This document shows positions 1-9,269 of a stretch of DNA of 64,000 nt, piece after piece. Each line of letters opens with the position of its first letter. Within the stretch, counting starts at the first letter, position 1. This DNA is from Pseudomonas fluorescens (lineage in GTDB: Bacteria; Pseudomonadota; Gammaproteobacteria; Pseudomonadales; Pseudomonadaceae): positions 4,696,326-4,760,325 of the forward strand of contig NZ_OZ024668.1 in NCBI RefSeq assembly GCF_902497775.2. Direction: 5' to 3'. The position numbers and the translations under genes are program-made. The notes beneath the pieces are model-generated. The model did not search any database. It had not been told where the DNA came from and saw nothing but the letters and a program-made list of their open reading frames with translations.

Positions 1-1
1 C

Positions 2-424
2 GGCGCGCAATACCGCAGCAGCGACGACGGCGAACCCGGCGGCACCGCTGGGCGGCCAATCCTGGCGGCCATCGAAGCCCAGGATTGCGATCAGGTGGTG
101 GTGCTGGTGATCCGCTGGTACGGCGGCATCCAGTTGGGTACCGGTGGCCTTGCCCGCGCTTATGGCGGTGGCGCCAACAAGTGCCTGCAGCAGGCAGAAA
201 AACGCTTGCTGGTCAGCCGCAGCGAGCTGACCTGCAGTTGCAGCTTCAGCGAACTGGCGCTGCTCAAATTGCGTGTTGCCGAGGCCGACGGCCTGGTCCT
301 GGACGAACAGTTCACCGCCAATGGCGTCGACCTGCGCCTGGCCTTGGGCGAGGAGCAGATCGAATCGCTGCAGCGCCAGCTGGCCGACCTCAGCCGCGGG
401 CGGATCCTGCTGGAACGCGCCTGA
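2..424 (+). CDS. yigZ: YigZ/IMPACT (UPF0029) family protein, 3' part
   Basis: The gene enters from the left edge; only about the last 140 codons are present. The visible reading frame begins inside the conserved IMPACT core and shows DDGEPGGTAGRPIL followed by VIRWYGGIQLGTGGLARAYG, the hallmark blocks of the YigZ/IMPACT family. The rest, down to the stop at 424, is the ferredoxin-like C-terminal subdomain. The E. coli and yeast relatives are linked to translational control and possible nucleic-acid binding, but the biochemical role of bacterial YigZ is not settled. The start codon lies outside the window. A 7-bp-stem hairpin follows the stop at once. The family assignment is secure; the function is not. 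Confidence 0.93.
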   Translation, partial: GAQYRSSDDGEPGGTAGRPILAAIEAQDCDQVVVLVIRWYGGIQLGTGGLARAYGGGANKCLQQAEKRLLVSRSELTCSCSFSELALLKLRVAEADGLVLDEQFTANGVDLRLALGEEQIESLQRQLADLSRGRILLERA

Positions 425-724
425 ACATTTGCCCACATTCACTGTGGGCCCGGCTGTGGATAAGCTCTGGGCATTCGCCTGCGAGCCTTTAACCACGGGG
501 CCTGCAGAAGAACGATCATATTTTGATCAAGATTTGATGACAGCGCTTGAACTGCCGAAAAATCAGCGAGTTATCCCCAGTTATTACGGCTGAAAGCTGC
601 CACTGACCGGCTTATACCCAACCTGCGCGCTTGCACACAAATACTGTGGAGCAAGCTGTGGATAAGCCGTGCACCCCTGCGCCAACGGCTTATACCGCCG
701 AGCGCAAAGGCAATTGATCATTTT
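425..724. other. 300-bp non-coding spacer with DnaA-box-like sites
   Basis: No convincing gene lies here. The spacer is more AT-rich than the flanking genes and contains two exact DnaA-box 9-mers, TGTGGATAA at 455-463 and 657-665 (both TTATCCACA on the other strand). One-mismatch relatives are TTATCCCCA at 571-579 and TTATACCCA at 612-620. Two more exact copies lie in coding sequence at 2853-2861 and 4150-4158. The 9-mers are read directly; DnaA binding is inferred. Confidence 0.5.
431..449 (+). terminator. hairpin after yigZ
   Basis: A perfect 7-bp inverted repeat (GCCCACA, 5-nt loop, TGTGGGC) starts 7 nt after the yigZ stop. No T-tract follows, so intrinsic termination is only suggested by position. 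Confidence 0.4.
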
Positions 725-1138
725 TCAACCAGACACTTGTGCGCCGTGGCGAACCGGCAACAGTTGCAGCAGCATCCACAGCAGCTCCAGTACCAGGATC
801 CCCCACAGCAAGGGTGTGGCGCCGTGGACCAGGGCATAGCCCTGCCAGGTGGCAAACAGCAGGCGCCCGAGCGCGTCGTAACGGCCAAACTGCACCTGCG
901 GATCACGGATGCGCAATACCGACCAGACACAGACGATCGAACCCATCAGGTTGGCCAGCAGCACATGCATGGGCGCAAAGTCCGGTACCTCGCCAGCCAG
1001 GCCCCAGTGCTGATGAAGCTGCCCGAGCAAGCCATAGACAAAAGCGAAGCTCCAGGGCGTGACAAAGGCCGCAGTGACGATCAGGTCATACCAGCCACTG
1101 GCGCGCACCAGCTTGCGATAGGCAGCGTTGCTCCACAT
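725..1138 (-). CDS. small multi-pass membrane protein of unknown function
   Basis: This 137-residue protein is dominated by four hydrophobic stretches: about 18-38 (DLIVTAAFVTPWSFAFVYG), 55-72, 84-102 and 108-128. It is therefore probably a four-helix inner-membrane protein. I do not recognise a named family. The start chosen is the ATG at 1138, because AAGGAG lies about 9 nt upstream; an in-frame extension to 1201 has no such site and would overlap the divergent regulator remnant. It is transcribed away from a merR-type pseudogene and a short-chain dehydrogenase. In an intact ancestor that MerR protein may have controlled one or both of them, which is inference. Confidence 0.75.
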   Translation of the reverse strand: MWSNAAYRKLVRASGWYDLIVTAAFVTPWSFAFVYGLLGQLHQHWGLAGEVPDFAPMHVLLANLMGSIVCVWSVLRIRDPQVQFGRYDALGRLLFATWQGYALVHGATPLLWGILVLELLWMLLQLLPVRHGAQVSG

Positions 1139-1224
1139 GTTCCTGCTCCTTGCATTGAATGAAGGCAGCAGGCTAAAGCCTGGAGTATGCTCCAAGGTCA
1201 AGCCTGCGCTTCAAGAAGCCCGTC

Positions 1225-1477
1225 GTGCGTATCGGTGAACTTGCCCAAGCCTGCGGCGTCAGCCGTGACACCCCTGCGCTTGGGCTTCAGCCTCACGGAA
1301 ATCGGCCAAAGCGTGGCCGAACTGTGGCAGGCCCGCGATCCGGACACAGCGGTAGCCCGCCTGCTGCAAGACAAGCTGGCGCTGGTCGAAGCCTGTATCG
1401 AAGAACTGGGCCAGTTGCGCCTGGAGCTGCAGCAACGCTTGAAACAATCCTGCCCTCTGCGCGCTGTCGGCGCCTGA
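1225..1477 (+). pseudogene. MerR-family regulator with internal deletion and frameshift
   Basis: From a GTG at 1225 the first 16 codons read VRIGELAQACGVSRDT, a typical start of a MerR-family DNA-binding domain, where LRFYE would normally follow. Instead the sequence jumps at 1274 to CTGCGCTTGGGCTTC. In another frame this reads LRLGFSLTEIGQSVAELW and continues through the helical dimerisation region to a stop at 1475-1477. About 30-40 residues (the wing and second helix pair) are missing and the two halves are out of frame. The sequence CTGCGCTT at 1274-1281 could encode the start of either LRFYE or LRLGF, so a deletion between short direct repeats is plausible. No functional DNA-binding regulator can be made from this copy. 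Confidence 0.82.
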
Positions 1478-1497
1478 ACCCTCGAAAGGAGTCTTGC

Positions 1498-2178
1498 ATG
1501 TCCACGAACAAAACCGCCCTGATCATTGGCGCCTCGCGCGGCCTGGGCCTTGGTCTGGTGCAACGCCTGGTGGAAGACGGCTGGAATGTGGTCGCCACGG
1601 TGCGCGACCCGGCCAAAGCGCACGACCTGGCAGCAGTGTCGGGCGTACAGGTTGAAACCCTGGAAATGAACAGTGGCAGCCAACTCGATGCCCTCCAGCA
1701 ACGCTTGAAGGGGCAGGTGTTTGACCTGCTGTTCGTCAATGCCGGGGTCATGGGCCCGGGCGATCAGAACCCCGAAGGCGCGCAATTGGCCGACGTTGGC
1801 GACCTGTTCCTGACCAATGCCGTGTCGCCCATTCGTGTCGCCCAGCGCTTGGCCCCACAACTGCGCGAAGACGGCGTGCTGGCGTTCATGAGTTCGATCC
1901 TCGGCAGCGTCGCCATTCCCGACGGCAGCGAGATGTGCCTGTACAAAGCCAGCAAGGCGGCGTTGAACTCGATGATCAACAGTTTCGTCACCCTGCAACA
2001 ACCGCCGCAAACCGTCCTGGCCATGCACCCGGGCTGGGTGAAAACCGACATGGGCGGCGAAAACGCCGAGATCGATGTACTGACCAGCACCCGCGGCATG
2101 CTTAAGCAAATCAAGGCCAACGCCGGCAAAGGCGGCCTGCAGTTCATCAATTACAAAGGCGAAAGCCTGATCTGGTGA
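1498..2178 (+). CDS. short-chain dehydrogenase/reductase (SDR)
   Basis: This 226-residue classical-type SDR should catalyse NAD(P)-dependent oxidation or reduction of an unidentified carbonyl or alcohol in the cytoplasm. The Rossmann motif IIGASRGLGLG sits near residues 8-18, the NAG motif (VNAGV) near 81-85, and the catalytic Tyr149-x3-Lys153 lies in LYKASKAAL. HPGWVKTDMGG near 180 is the usual PG motif after the active site. The ATG at 1498 is preceded by AAAGGAG at a good distance. The gene lies 20 nt after the merR pseudogene, which suggests that its specific regulator has been lost. Substrate is unknown; related proteins are often annotated as C-factor or carbonyl reductase-like. Confidence 0.9.
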   Translation: MSTNKTALIIGASRGLGLGLVQRLVEDGWNVVATVRDPAKAHDLAAVSGVQVETLEMNSGSQLDALQQRLKGQVFDLLFVNAGVMGPGDQNPEGAQLADVGDLFLTNAVSPIRVAQRLAPQLREDGVLAFMSSILGSVAIPDGSEMCLYKASKAALNSMINSFVTLQQPPQTVLAMHPGWVKTDMGGENAEIDVLTSTRGMLKQIKANAGKGGLQFINYKGESLIW

Positions 2179-2185
2179 AACCCCG

Positions 2186-2221
2186 CGCGGTGGGTGTAGA
2201 CTCGACGCCTCGCCCACCGCG
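2186..2221 (+). terminator. hairpin after the SDR gene
   Basis: CGCGGTGGG at 2186-2194 pairs with CCCACCGCG at 2213-2221 across an 18-nt loop, just after the stop at 2178. There is no T-run, so it could be a weak terminator or an RNA 3'-end stabiliser. Confidence 0.4.
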
Positions 2222-2293
2222 GCGGACCTGGATCAGCAGACAGGGCAACACTGAGCTGGCTAACCTGAACCCACTTTCAGAGGAGCCGGCACC

Positions 2294-3649
2294 ATGCCTG
2301 CGACCCGCATCTGGTTGAAAAACCCCCTGGCCATCTTCACTTCCAACACCCTCGACGCCCGTGGCGGCCTGGTGATCGAAGACGGCTGTATCCAGGAAGT
2401 TCTCGCCCTTGGCCAAAGCCCGGCCAGCCCCTGTGGACAAGTCTTCGATGCCCGCGAACACGTGGTGCTGCCGGGACTTATCAACACCCACCACCACTTC
2501 TACCAGACCCTGACCCGCGCCTGGGCGCCGGTGGTCAACCAGCCGTTGTTCCCCTGGTTGAAAACCCTGTACCCGGTCTGGGCCCGGCTGACCCCGGCCA
2601 AGCTTGAGCTGGCGACCCGCGTGGCCCTGGCCGAGCTGCTGCTGTCGGGCTGCACCACCGCCGCCGACCACCATTACTTGTTCCCCGATGGCCTGGAAAA
2701 CGCCATCGACGTACAAGTCGAAGCGGTACGCAAACTGGGTATGCGCGCCATGCTCACCCGCGGTTCCATGAGCCTGGGCGAAGCCGACGGCGGCCTGCCG
2801 CCGCAGCAGACAGTGCAGCAGGGTGAAGTGATCCTGGCCGACAGCCAGCGACTTATCCACAGCTACCACGAGCGCGGCGAAGGCGCGCAGATCCAGATTG
2901 CCCTGGCGCCCTGCTCGCCGTTCTCGGTTACCCCAGAGATCATGCGCGCCAGCGCGGACCTGGCAGTGGAGCTGGACGTGCGCCTGCATACCCACTTGGC
3001 CGAAACCCTCGACGAAGAAGACTTCTGCCTGCAGCGCTTCGGCCTGCGAACGGTTGATTACCTCGACAGCGTCGGCTGGCTTGGCCCGCGTACCTGGCTG
3101 GCCCATGGCATCCATTTCAACCCGGACGAGATCGCCCGCCTAGGCGCCGCCGGCACCGGCATCTGCCATTGCCCGAGCTCGAACATGCGCCTGGCCTCGG
3201 GCATCTGCCCGACCCTTGAGCTGACCGAGGCCGGTGCGCCAGTGGGCCTGGGCGTGGACGGTTCGGCCTCCAACGATGCATCGAACATGATCCTCGAAGC
3301 GCGCCAGGCCCTGTACCTGCAACGGCTACGCTATGGCGCCGAAGCGATCACTCCGGAACGGGTACTGGGCTGGGCCACCCGCGGTTCGGCGCAGTTGCTC
3401 GGGCGCACCGACATCGGCGAGCTGGCGGTGGGCAAGCAGGCCGACCTGGCCCTGTTCAAACTCGACGAGCTGCGTTTCTCTGGCAGCCACGATCCGCTTT
3501 CGGCCTTGTTGCTGTGCGGCGCCGACCGCGCTGACCGGGTCATGGTCGGTGGCCAGTGGCGGGTAACGGATGGTCAGATTGAAGGCCTGGACGTTCAGCA
3601 ACTGATTGCCGACCACCGTCAGGCCGCCGCCCAGTTGATCGCTGGCTGA
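2294..3649 (+). CDS. 8-oxoguanine deaminase-like amidohydrolase
   Basis: This 451-residue amidohydrolase-superfamily enzyme most resembles the family that includes P. aeruginosa PA0142, an 8-oxoguanine deaminase, which converts 8-oxoguanine to urate plus ammonia. The metal-binding HxH pair is in NTHHHFYQTL (His66 and His68). The later metal and catalytic residues are in HTHLAETLDEEDF, WLAHGIHF and GLGVDGSASND. The C-terminal beta-sandwich ends with ADLALFKLDEL. Length fits the ATZ/TRZ-like deaminases. Its neighbours are a ChaA antiporter on the opposite strand and an adenine/adenosine deaminase, so several purine-base enzymes sit together. AGAGGAG precedes the ATG. Exact substrate is inferred from family resemblance. 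Confidence 0.87.
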   Translation: MPATRIWLKNPLAIFTSNTLDARGGLVIEDGCIQEVLALGQSPASPCGQVFDAREHVVLPGLINTHHHFYQTLTRAWAPVVNQPLFPWLKTLYPVWARLTPAKLELATRVALAELLLSGCTTAADHHYLFPDGLENAIDVQVEAVRKLGMRAMLTRGSMSLGEADGGLPPQQTVQQGEVILADSQRLIHSYHERGEGAQIQIALAPCSPFSVTPEIMRASADLAVELDVRLHTHLAETLDEEDFCLQRFGLRTVDYLDSVGWLGPRTWLAHGIHFNPDEIARLGAAGTGICHCPSSNMRLASGICPTLELTEAGAPVGLGVDGSASNDASNMILEARQALYLQRLRYGAEAITPERVLGWATRGSAQLLGRTDIGELAVGKQADLALFKLDELRFSGSHDPLSALLLCGADRADRVMVGGQWRVTDGQIEGLDVQQLIADHRQAAAQLIAG

Positions 3650-3653
3650 AGGC

Positions 3654-4742
3654 TCAAAGGCCGAGCAATGCCAGCATGATGAAGGTGGCGAACAACACGA
3701 AGTGGGTCATGCCCTCGATCGCGTTGGTTTCGCCATCATTGAGGTTGATCGCACTGACGATCAGGGTGATGAAAACCATCACCGTCTGCACCGGGGTCAT
3801 GGCCATCTGAAATGGCTGGCCGGTGTAGAGCGCCATCGCCTCCATCAGCGGAACGGTCAATATCACCGTGGACAGCGACGCGCCCAGGGCGATATTGACC
3901 ACCGACTGCATGCGATTGGCCAACGCCGCGCGCAAGGCAGTCAGAATCTCCGGGGCGGCGGAAATTGCCGCCACCACGATGGCCATCAGTACCGGTGGCG
4001 CGCCGCTGCCTTCGAGGCCGTAATCGAGGGTGTGCGACATGACTTCGGCAAGCAGGCCGATGATCACCACGCCGCTGACCAGAATGGCGATCGACCGTAC
4101 TTTATTCACAGGTGCCGCCGCACCACCCTGCGGATCGCGGCGCTTTTTCTGTGGATAACTGTAACTGAAGAAGTAACTGTGCGGCCCGACCTGCATGCGC
4201 AGGAACAAGGCATAGAGCACCACCATTGCGGCGATGGTGAACCCCGAGTAGAGCTTCCAGTCGGCACGCGGAATGAACTCCGGCACCACCATCGACACGC
4301 CCATGGCGGTCATGATCATCACGCTGTAGGTGCGCGCCGAATCGTCGTTGTACGACTGTTCGCCATGTTTGAGCCCGCCCATCAGCGCGGCCAGGCCGAG
4401 AATGCCATTGATGTCGAGCATCACTGCCGAATAGATGGTGTCCCGCACCAGCGTCGGCGAAGCCTGGTTGCTCATCATGATCGCCAGGATCAGCACCTCG
4501 ACCATTACCGCCGACAGGGTAAGGATCATGGTGCCGTAGGGGTCGCCAACTTTTTCCGCGAGCAGTTCGGCATGCTGCGCCACGCGCATCGAGGCGCAGA
4601 TGATCGCGACCACCAGCACCACCCCGGCGAGCAGCGCCACGCCATGGCCATGACCGAGCAGTAGGCCCTGTAGCGGCCAGGCCAGCGCGGCCAGCAGCAC
4701 CGCGAGCAGCAAGGGCTTTTCCTGATTCAGTAGTCCGAGCAT
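3654..4742 (-). CDS. chaA: ChaA-type calcium/proton antiporter
   Basis: This 362-residue inner-membrane protein of the CaCA family exchanges Ca2+ (in E. coli ChaA also Na+ and K+) for protons. There are about ten to eleven hydrophobic segments in two halves. The family's acidic alpha-repeat is visible as GDPYGTMILTLSAVMVEV near residues 66-83, and the second as AAISAAPEILTALRAALAN near 262-280. A hydrophilic loop around residues 185-210 (SYPQKKRRDPQGG) separates the halves. It ends 4 nt from the convergent deaminase stop. The ATG at 4742 has only a weak ribosome site but matches the family's N-terminus. Confidence 0.92.
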   Translation of the reverse strand: MLGLLNQEKPLLLAVLLAALAWPLQGLLLGHGHGVALLAGVVLVVAIICASMRVAQHAELLAEKVGDPYGTMILTLSAVMVEVLILAIMMSNQASPTLVRDTIYSAVMLDINGILGLAALMGGLKHGEQSYNDDSARTYSVMIMTAMGVSMVVPEFIPRADWKLYSGFTIAAMVVLYALFLRMQVGPHSYFFSYSYPQKKRRDPQGGAAAPVNKVRSIAILVSGVVIIGLLAEVMSHTLDYGLEGSGAPPVLMAIVVAAISAAPEILTALRAALANRMQSVVNIALGASLSTVILTVPLMEAMALYTGQPFQMAMTPVQTVMVFITLIVSAINLNDGETNAIEGMTHFVLFATFIMLALLGL

Positions 4743-4876
4743 CGGCGGCCCTGCGCAGGTGGGTACTGGCTAGTGACTGTAGTCACTGTAGAAGGTTTCC
4801 CGGGGTTACCGCCCGGTCAGCTTTCTCCGCGTGGACAGCGCAACCTCTGTAGAATGGCGCCAACCGCACCTGATGA

Positions 4877-5842
<966 letters not shown>

Positions 5843-5852
5843 CAGCGAGTTG

Positions 5853-5878
5853 GTGGGAGCGGATGCATCCGCTCCCAC
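5853..5878. repeat. REP palindrome
   Basis: A perfect 26-bp palindrome: GTGGGAGCGGATG and its exact reverse complement CATCCGCTCCCAC, 10 nt after the deaminase stop. It belongs to the same repeat family as the elements at 42804 and 49306, a REP type common in P. putida and P. fluorescens relatives. It can act as an mRNA 3'-end hairpin. Confidence 0.85.
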
Positions 5879-5945
5879 GCCCTGGAACACACTCCTTAAA
5901 GCGCCCTTAGAGTGAGCGGCAAACGCTCCAGGCGCTGCGTGCCAA

Positions 5946-6662
5946 TCAGCCTGCGGTCTTCAGCACCGGGCGTTCAGCGATGCGGTTGATATGCGCCAAC
6001 CCCGTCGCGCTGATCTGCAACATGCGTGAGGTTTCACTTTCACGTATCCAGCCAGATTGCAGGAACAGCTTGAGCAGGCTGCTGCCCAACGCGCCGCCCA
6101 GGTGTGGACGATGGTCGCTCCATTCGCTGCAGCAACGGCAACTGCTGAAGCTTCGGCGCTGATGCTGGGCCAGGGCATCGATGAAAATACCGTAAGCGGC
6201 AAACTGCATACGGCCTTGCTGAGTCACTTCGAGATTGTGCTCGCTGCCTTCCAGCCAGCCGGCGTCAAACAGCCGTTGGTAGAGGTCCGCCGCCAGCTCA
6301 CCGCCCAAGTGATCACCACACAGCCGTGCCCGGCGCATTGACAGTGGAATTCCGCCCAGCTCTTGCTCGCGACTGTCTGCGGGGGTGTTGACCTGAACGC
6401 TTGCCAGCGCTTCGACCGCCGCGCCAACCTCTGGCGCAGCCAGCCTGAAATAGCGTTTGCGCCCCCGCGGTTCCAGCTTCAGCAAGCCACTGGCCGACAG
6501 CCTGGCCAGGTGCGCACAAGCTGAAGAAGGGGTGAGCCCAGCCAGGCTCGCCAGCTCATCGGAAGGACGTGCCATGCCATCGATCAACGCCCAGAGCATT
6601 GCACTGCGTTTCGGGTCGGCCAACAAGCTGGCGATCTGGCTGATACTTGTTACTGGTTTCAT
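5946..6662 (-). CDS. ArsR-type winged-helix transcriptional regulator
   Basis: This is a 238-residue regulator. Residues about 8-75 form an ArsR-like winged helix (IASLLADPKRSAMLWALIDG, then SSACAHLARLSASGLLKLEPRGRKRYFRL). The C-terminal half is long for an ArsR protein and carries a Cys-rich patch (SSCRCCSEW near residues 173-181) followed by HLGGALG, which could bind a metal or thiol-reactive ligand. An AGGGAG site precedes the ATG at 6662. No target gene is obvious: the upstream side is a long spacer and the gene ends toward the deaminase, so it may act at a distance. The family is clear; the inducer is unknown. Confidence 0.85.
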   Translation of the reverse strand: MKPVTSISQIASLLADPKRSAMLWALIDGMARPSDELASLAGLTPSSACAHLARLSASGLLKLEPRGRKRYFRLAAPEVGAAVEALASVQVNTPADSREQELGGIPLSMRRARLCGDHLGGELAADLYQRLFDAGWLEGSEHNLEVTQQGRMQFAAYGIFIDALAQHQRRSFSSCRCCSEWSDHRPHLGGALGSSLLKLFLQSGWIRESETSRMLQISATGLAHINRIAERPVLKTAG

Positions 6663-7189
6663 ATCTCAACTCCCTGCGAGATCATGTCTGATATCGATTG
6701 ATTAACCATGTCGGCAGCATTTACTGCGAGGTGTCCGATGCCAGAAAGGCAGGAAGTGAAAGTTATCAAGTCGTCGTGATCCTCCTGCAACACGAACATA
6801 CAAAAGTTATTCAAGCTACTTGCGGTCGAACACCTCACAGGCAGTCAGCCCGGGCCAGCGCCAGGCGATGTCTGAGTGAGAGGCAACACTTGCCGACCTG
6901 GACATGGAAGTATCTCTCGCTGGAAATGACTGCTGGATCCATTATAAGCCGCGTTGCGCGAACATAATCCGCCGAATCCCCATGGTATGAACAACCTCAG
7001 CAGGGGCCGCGCGGCGCGGCGCTCAGGATACGTTTGGACACTTACACCCCAACCCCCATGTTACATATCTTGCTCGCAACTTCCGCCTCAGTACCGACTT
7101 CATATTACCAGATAAAACCTACAATAAATTTTGCTGCAACCCACAAACAATACATAGAATCAATGTAGGAGCATCACGCTTTAAAGTTC
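6663..7189. other. 527-bp spacer of unusual composition
   Basis: No supported gene lies in this stretch. The frame 6698-6967 (89 codons) has no ribosome site and a composition unlike its neighbours. The segment is patchy: AT-rich around 6700-6830 and 7050-7180, with a GC-rich block (GGCCGCGCGGCGCGGCGCTC) near 7005. It separates two regulators on the same strand and may hold the ArsR gene promoter, an unrecognised small RNA or decayed DNA. Confidence 0.5.
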
Positions 7190-8116
7190 TCAGACGCTGA
7201 AAACCAGCAGTTTTTCGAACAGTGCCTGACAACGTGTGCGCAGCATATTTCGCAACAACTGTACGGGCTTGCCCAATTGTGCCCGATGAGTGCACATCAA
7301 GTTCAGTGGTGCAGCTTCACCCTGCAAGTGTGGCAAGACTAACTTCAACCGCCCGGCCTGCACGTCATTGGCCACATCCAGCCAGGACTTGTACGCGATA
7401 CCGACACCCGCCAACGCCCAGCGCCGGACCACATCGGCATCGTCACAGAAGCGATCTCCGCGCACACTCACGCCCACCTCACTGGCGCCCTCGCCAAAGC
7501 GCCAATGGTCATGCACACGGCTGCCAAGCTGGTACAGCAGGCAATTGTGCTGGGCCAGTTGCGCAACTTGCGTTGGTTCGCCGTGCCGGGCCAGGTAGGC
7601 GGCTGAAGCGCACAACACCCGGCGGTTGTCCGGGCACAGCGGCAAGGCCACCAGGCTTGAGTCTTCCGGGGCGCCATAACGCAGTGCAATATCCGCGGCC
7701 TGGCGAAACAGGTCGGCATTGCGATCGCCCAGCAGCAAGCGCACATTGAGCTGCGGGTGCTCGTCCTGCAACTCATCGAGCCACGGCAGCAGTACGTTAC
7801 GACCAAAATCCGAGGGTGCCGACAACTGCAGGGTGCCGCTGACCTGATCCTGCCCATGGGCCAGAATTCGCTGCCCCTCCTCCAGGCTCGACAGAGCAGA
7901 GCGGGCATGCTGCAAGTAACCTTCGCCCTCGGCGGTCAGGCGCAGGTTGCGGGTCGAACGCGCCAGCAAGCGCACGCCCAACTGCTGCTCCAGCCGTTTG
8001 AGCGACGCGCTGGCCACGGCCGGTGACAAATCGAGCAAACGTGCCGCAGCAGACAGACTGCCCAGTTCGGCAGCACGAACGAACAACTGCAGATCATCGA
8101 TACGCAACCCGGGCAC
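7190..8116 (-). CDS. LysR-type transcriptional regulator
   Basis: This 308-residue LTTR has an N-terminal winged helix (DLQLFVRAAELGSLSAAARLLDLSPAVASASLKRLEQQLGVRLLAR, residues 7-52) and a two-lobed periplasmic-binding-like effector domain from about residue 90. It belongs to the subgroup that ends with a long C-terminal helix. The start is a GTG at 8116; an ATG a few bases upstream is out of frame. It is divergent from the zinc-type oxidoreductase gene at 8224, the classic layout of an LTTR and its target. Regulation of that gene is therefore the best guess. Confidence 0.9.
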   Translation of the reverse strand: MPGLRIDDLQLFVRAAELGSLSAAARLLDLSPAVASASLKRLEQQLGVRLLARSTRNLRLTAEGEGYLQHARSALSSLEEGQRILAHGQDQVSGTLQLSAPSDFGRNVLLPWLDELQDEHPQLNVRLLLGDRNADLFRQAADIALRYGAPEDSSLVALPLCPDNRRVLCASAAYLARHGEPTQVAQLAQHNCLLYQLGSRVHDHWRFGEGASEVGVSVRGDRFCDDADVVRRWALAGVGIAYKSWLDVANDVQAGRLKLVLPHLQGEAAPLNLMCTHRAQLGKPVQLLRNMLRTRCQALFEKLLVFSV

Positions 8117-8223
8117 CCGCCATTATCAAAATAATATTGAAAGTATCTGTAGTTTTAGCGGCTTTTAACCGCAAGTGAAAGCACCAATCATGGCCCTCAT
8201 TGACCACTCGCCGAGGAACTTCC

Positions 8224-9234
8224 ATGAAAGCCGTTGCCTACTATCACTCGCTGCCCATCACCGACGCGGCCGCCCTGCAAGACATCGAACTGCCAGCCCC
8301 CGAACCCGGCCCACACGACCTGTTGGTAGAAGTGCGGGCGATTTCGGTGAACCCGGTGGATACCAAGGTTCGCCAGAACGTGCAGCCAGAAGGCAGCGCC
8401 AAGGTACTGGGCTGGGACGTGGCCGGTGTGGTCAAGGCGGTGGGCAGCGAGGTCAGTCTGTTCCAGCCGGGCGACAAGGTTTATTACGCAGGCTCCATCG
8501 CCCGTGCTGGCGGCAACAGCGAGCTGCATGTGGTGGATGAGCGGATCGTCGGGCACATGCCGAAAACCCTGGGCTTTGCCGAAGCGGCGGCGCTGCCGTT
8601 GACCGCCATCACCGCCTGGGAACTGCTGTTCGAGCGCCTGCAGATCGCCGAGGGCCAACAGGACCTCGGCCAGAGTCTGCTGATTGTCGGTGCCGCTGGC
8701 GGCGTCGGCTCTATCCTCACGCAACTGGCAAGCAAGCTGACCGGCCTCACCGTGATCGGCAGCGCCTCGCGCCCGCAAACCCAGGACTGGGTGCGTGAAC
8801 TGGGCGCCGATCAGGTCGTCGATCACAGTCAGCCGCTGGCCGCCGCGCTCAAGGCCCAGGGCATCGAGCAGGTGACGCACGTCGCCAGCCTGACCCAGAC
8901 CGACCAGCACCTCGAGCAATTGGTCGAAGCCCTGGCGCCGCAAGGCAAACTGGCGCTGATCGATGATCCCAAGCAGCTGGACGTGACCAAGCTCAAGCGC
9001 AAGAGCCTGTCGCTGCACTGGGAGTTCATGTACACCCGCTCGCTGTTCGAAACCGCCGACATGATCGAGCAGCACAACCTGCTCAACCGGGTGGCCGAAC
9101 TGATCGACAACGGCACGTTGAAGACTACCCTGGGCGAGCATTTCGGCACCATCAATGCCGCCAACCTGCGCCGCGCCCATGCCCTGCTGGAAAGCGGCGC
9201 GGCCAAGGGCAAGATCGTTCTGGAAGGCTTCTGA
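8224..9234 (+). CDS. zinc-binding alcohol dehydrogenase family / quinone oxidoreductase-like protein
   Basis: This 336-residue medium-chain dehydrogenase/reductase starts MKAVAYYHSLPI, with a GroES-like domain up to about residue 125 and a Rossmann domain with the nucleotide motif IVGAAGGVGSILTQLA near residues 157-172. The structural-zinc cysteines of true alcohol dehydrogenases are absent, so a zinc-free quinone or enone reductase using NADPH is more likely than an alcohol dehydrogenase. The ATG at 8224 has GAGGAAC upstream and is preferred to an in-frame ATG at 8200. It is divergent from the LysR gene. Substrate unknown. Confidence 0.9.
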   Translation: MKAVAYYHSLPITDAAALQDIELPAPEPGPHDLLVEVRAISVNPVDTKVRQNVQPEGSAKVLGWDVAGVVKAVGSEVSLFQPGDKVYYAGSIARAGGNSELHVVDERIVGHMPKTLGFAEAAALPLTAITAWELLFERLQIAEGQQDLGQSLLIVGAAGGVGSILTQLASKLTGLTVIGSASRPQTQDWVRELGADQVVDHSQPLAAALKAQGIEQVTHVASLTQTDQHLEQLVEALAPQGKLALIDDPKQLDVTKLKRKSLSLHWEFMYTRSLFETADMIEQHNLLNRVAELIDNGTLKTTLGEHFGTINAANLRRAHALLESGAAKGKIVLEGF

Positions 9235-9239
9235 AAAGG

Positions 9240-9269
9240 CGCGCCCACCTCGCTTGCGGGGTGGGCGCG
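9240..9269. terminator. stem-loop after the oxidoreductase gene
   Basis: CGCGCCCACC at 9240-9249 pairs with GGTGGGCGCG at 9260-9269 with a 10-nt loop, starting 6 nt after the stop. There is no T-tract downstream. Confidence 0.5.

Noticed and set aside
425..724. Spacer as the chromosomal origin oriC
   Set aside because: The flanking genes are not rpmH, dnaA, dnaN or gyrB, and there are only two exact boxes and no clear AT-rich unwinding region.
6698..6967. 89-codon frame in the long spacer
   Set aside because: No ribosome site, odd composition and no recognisable domain; kept only as part of the spacer description.
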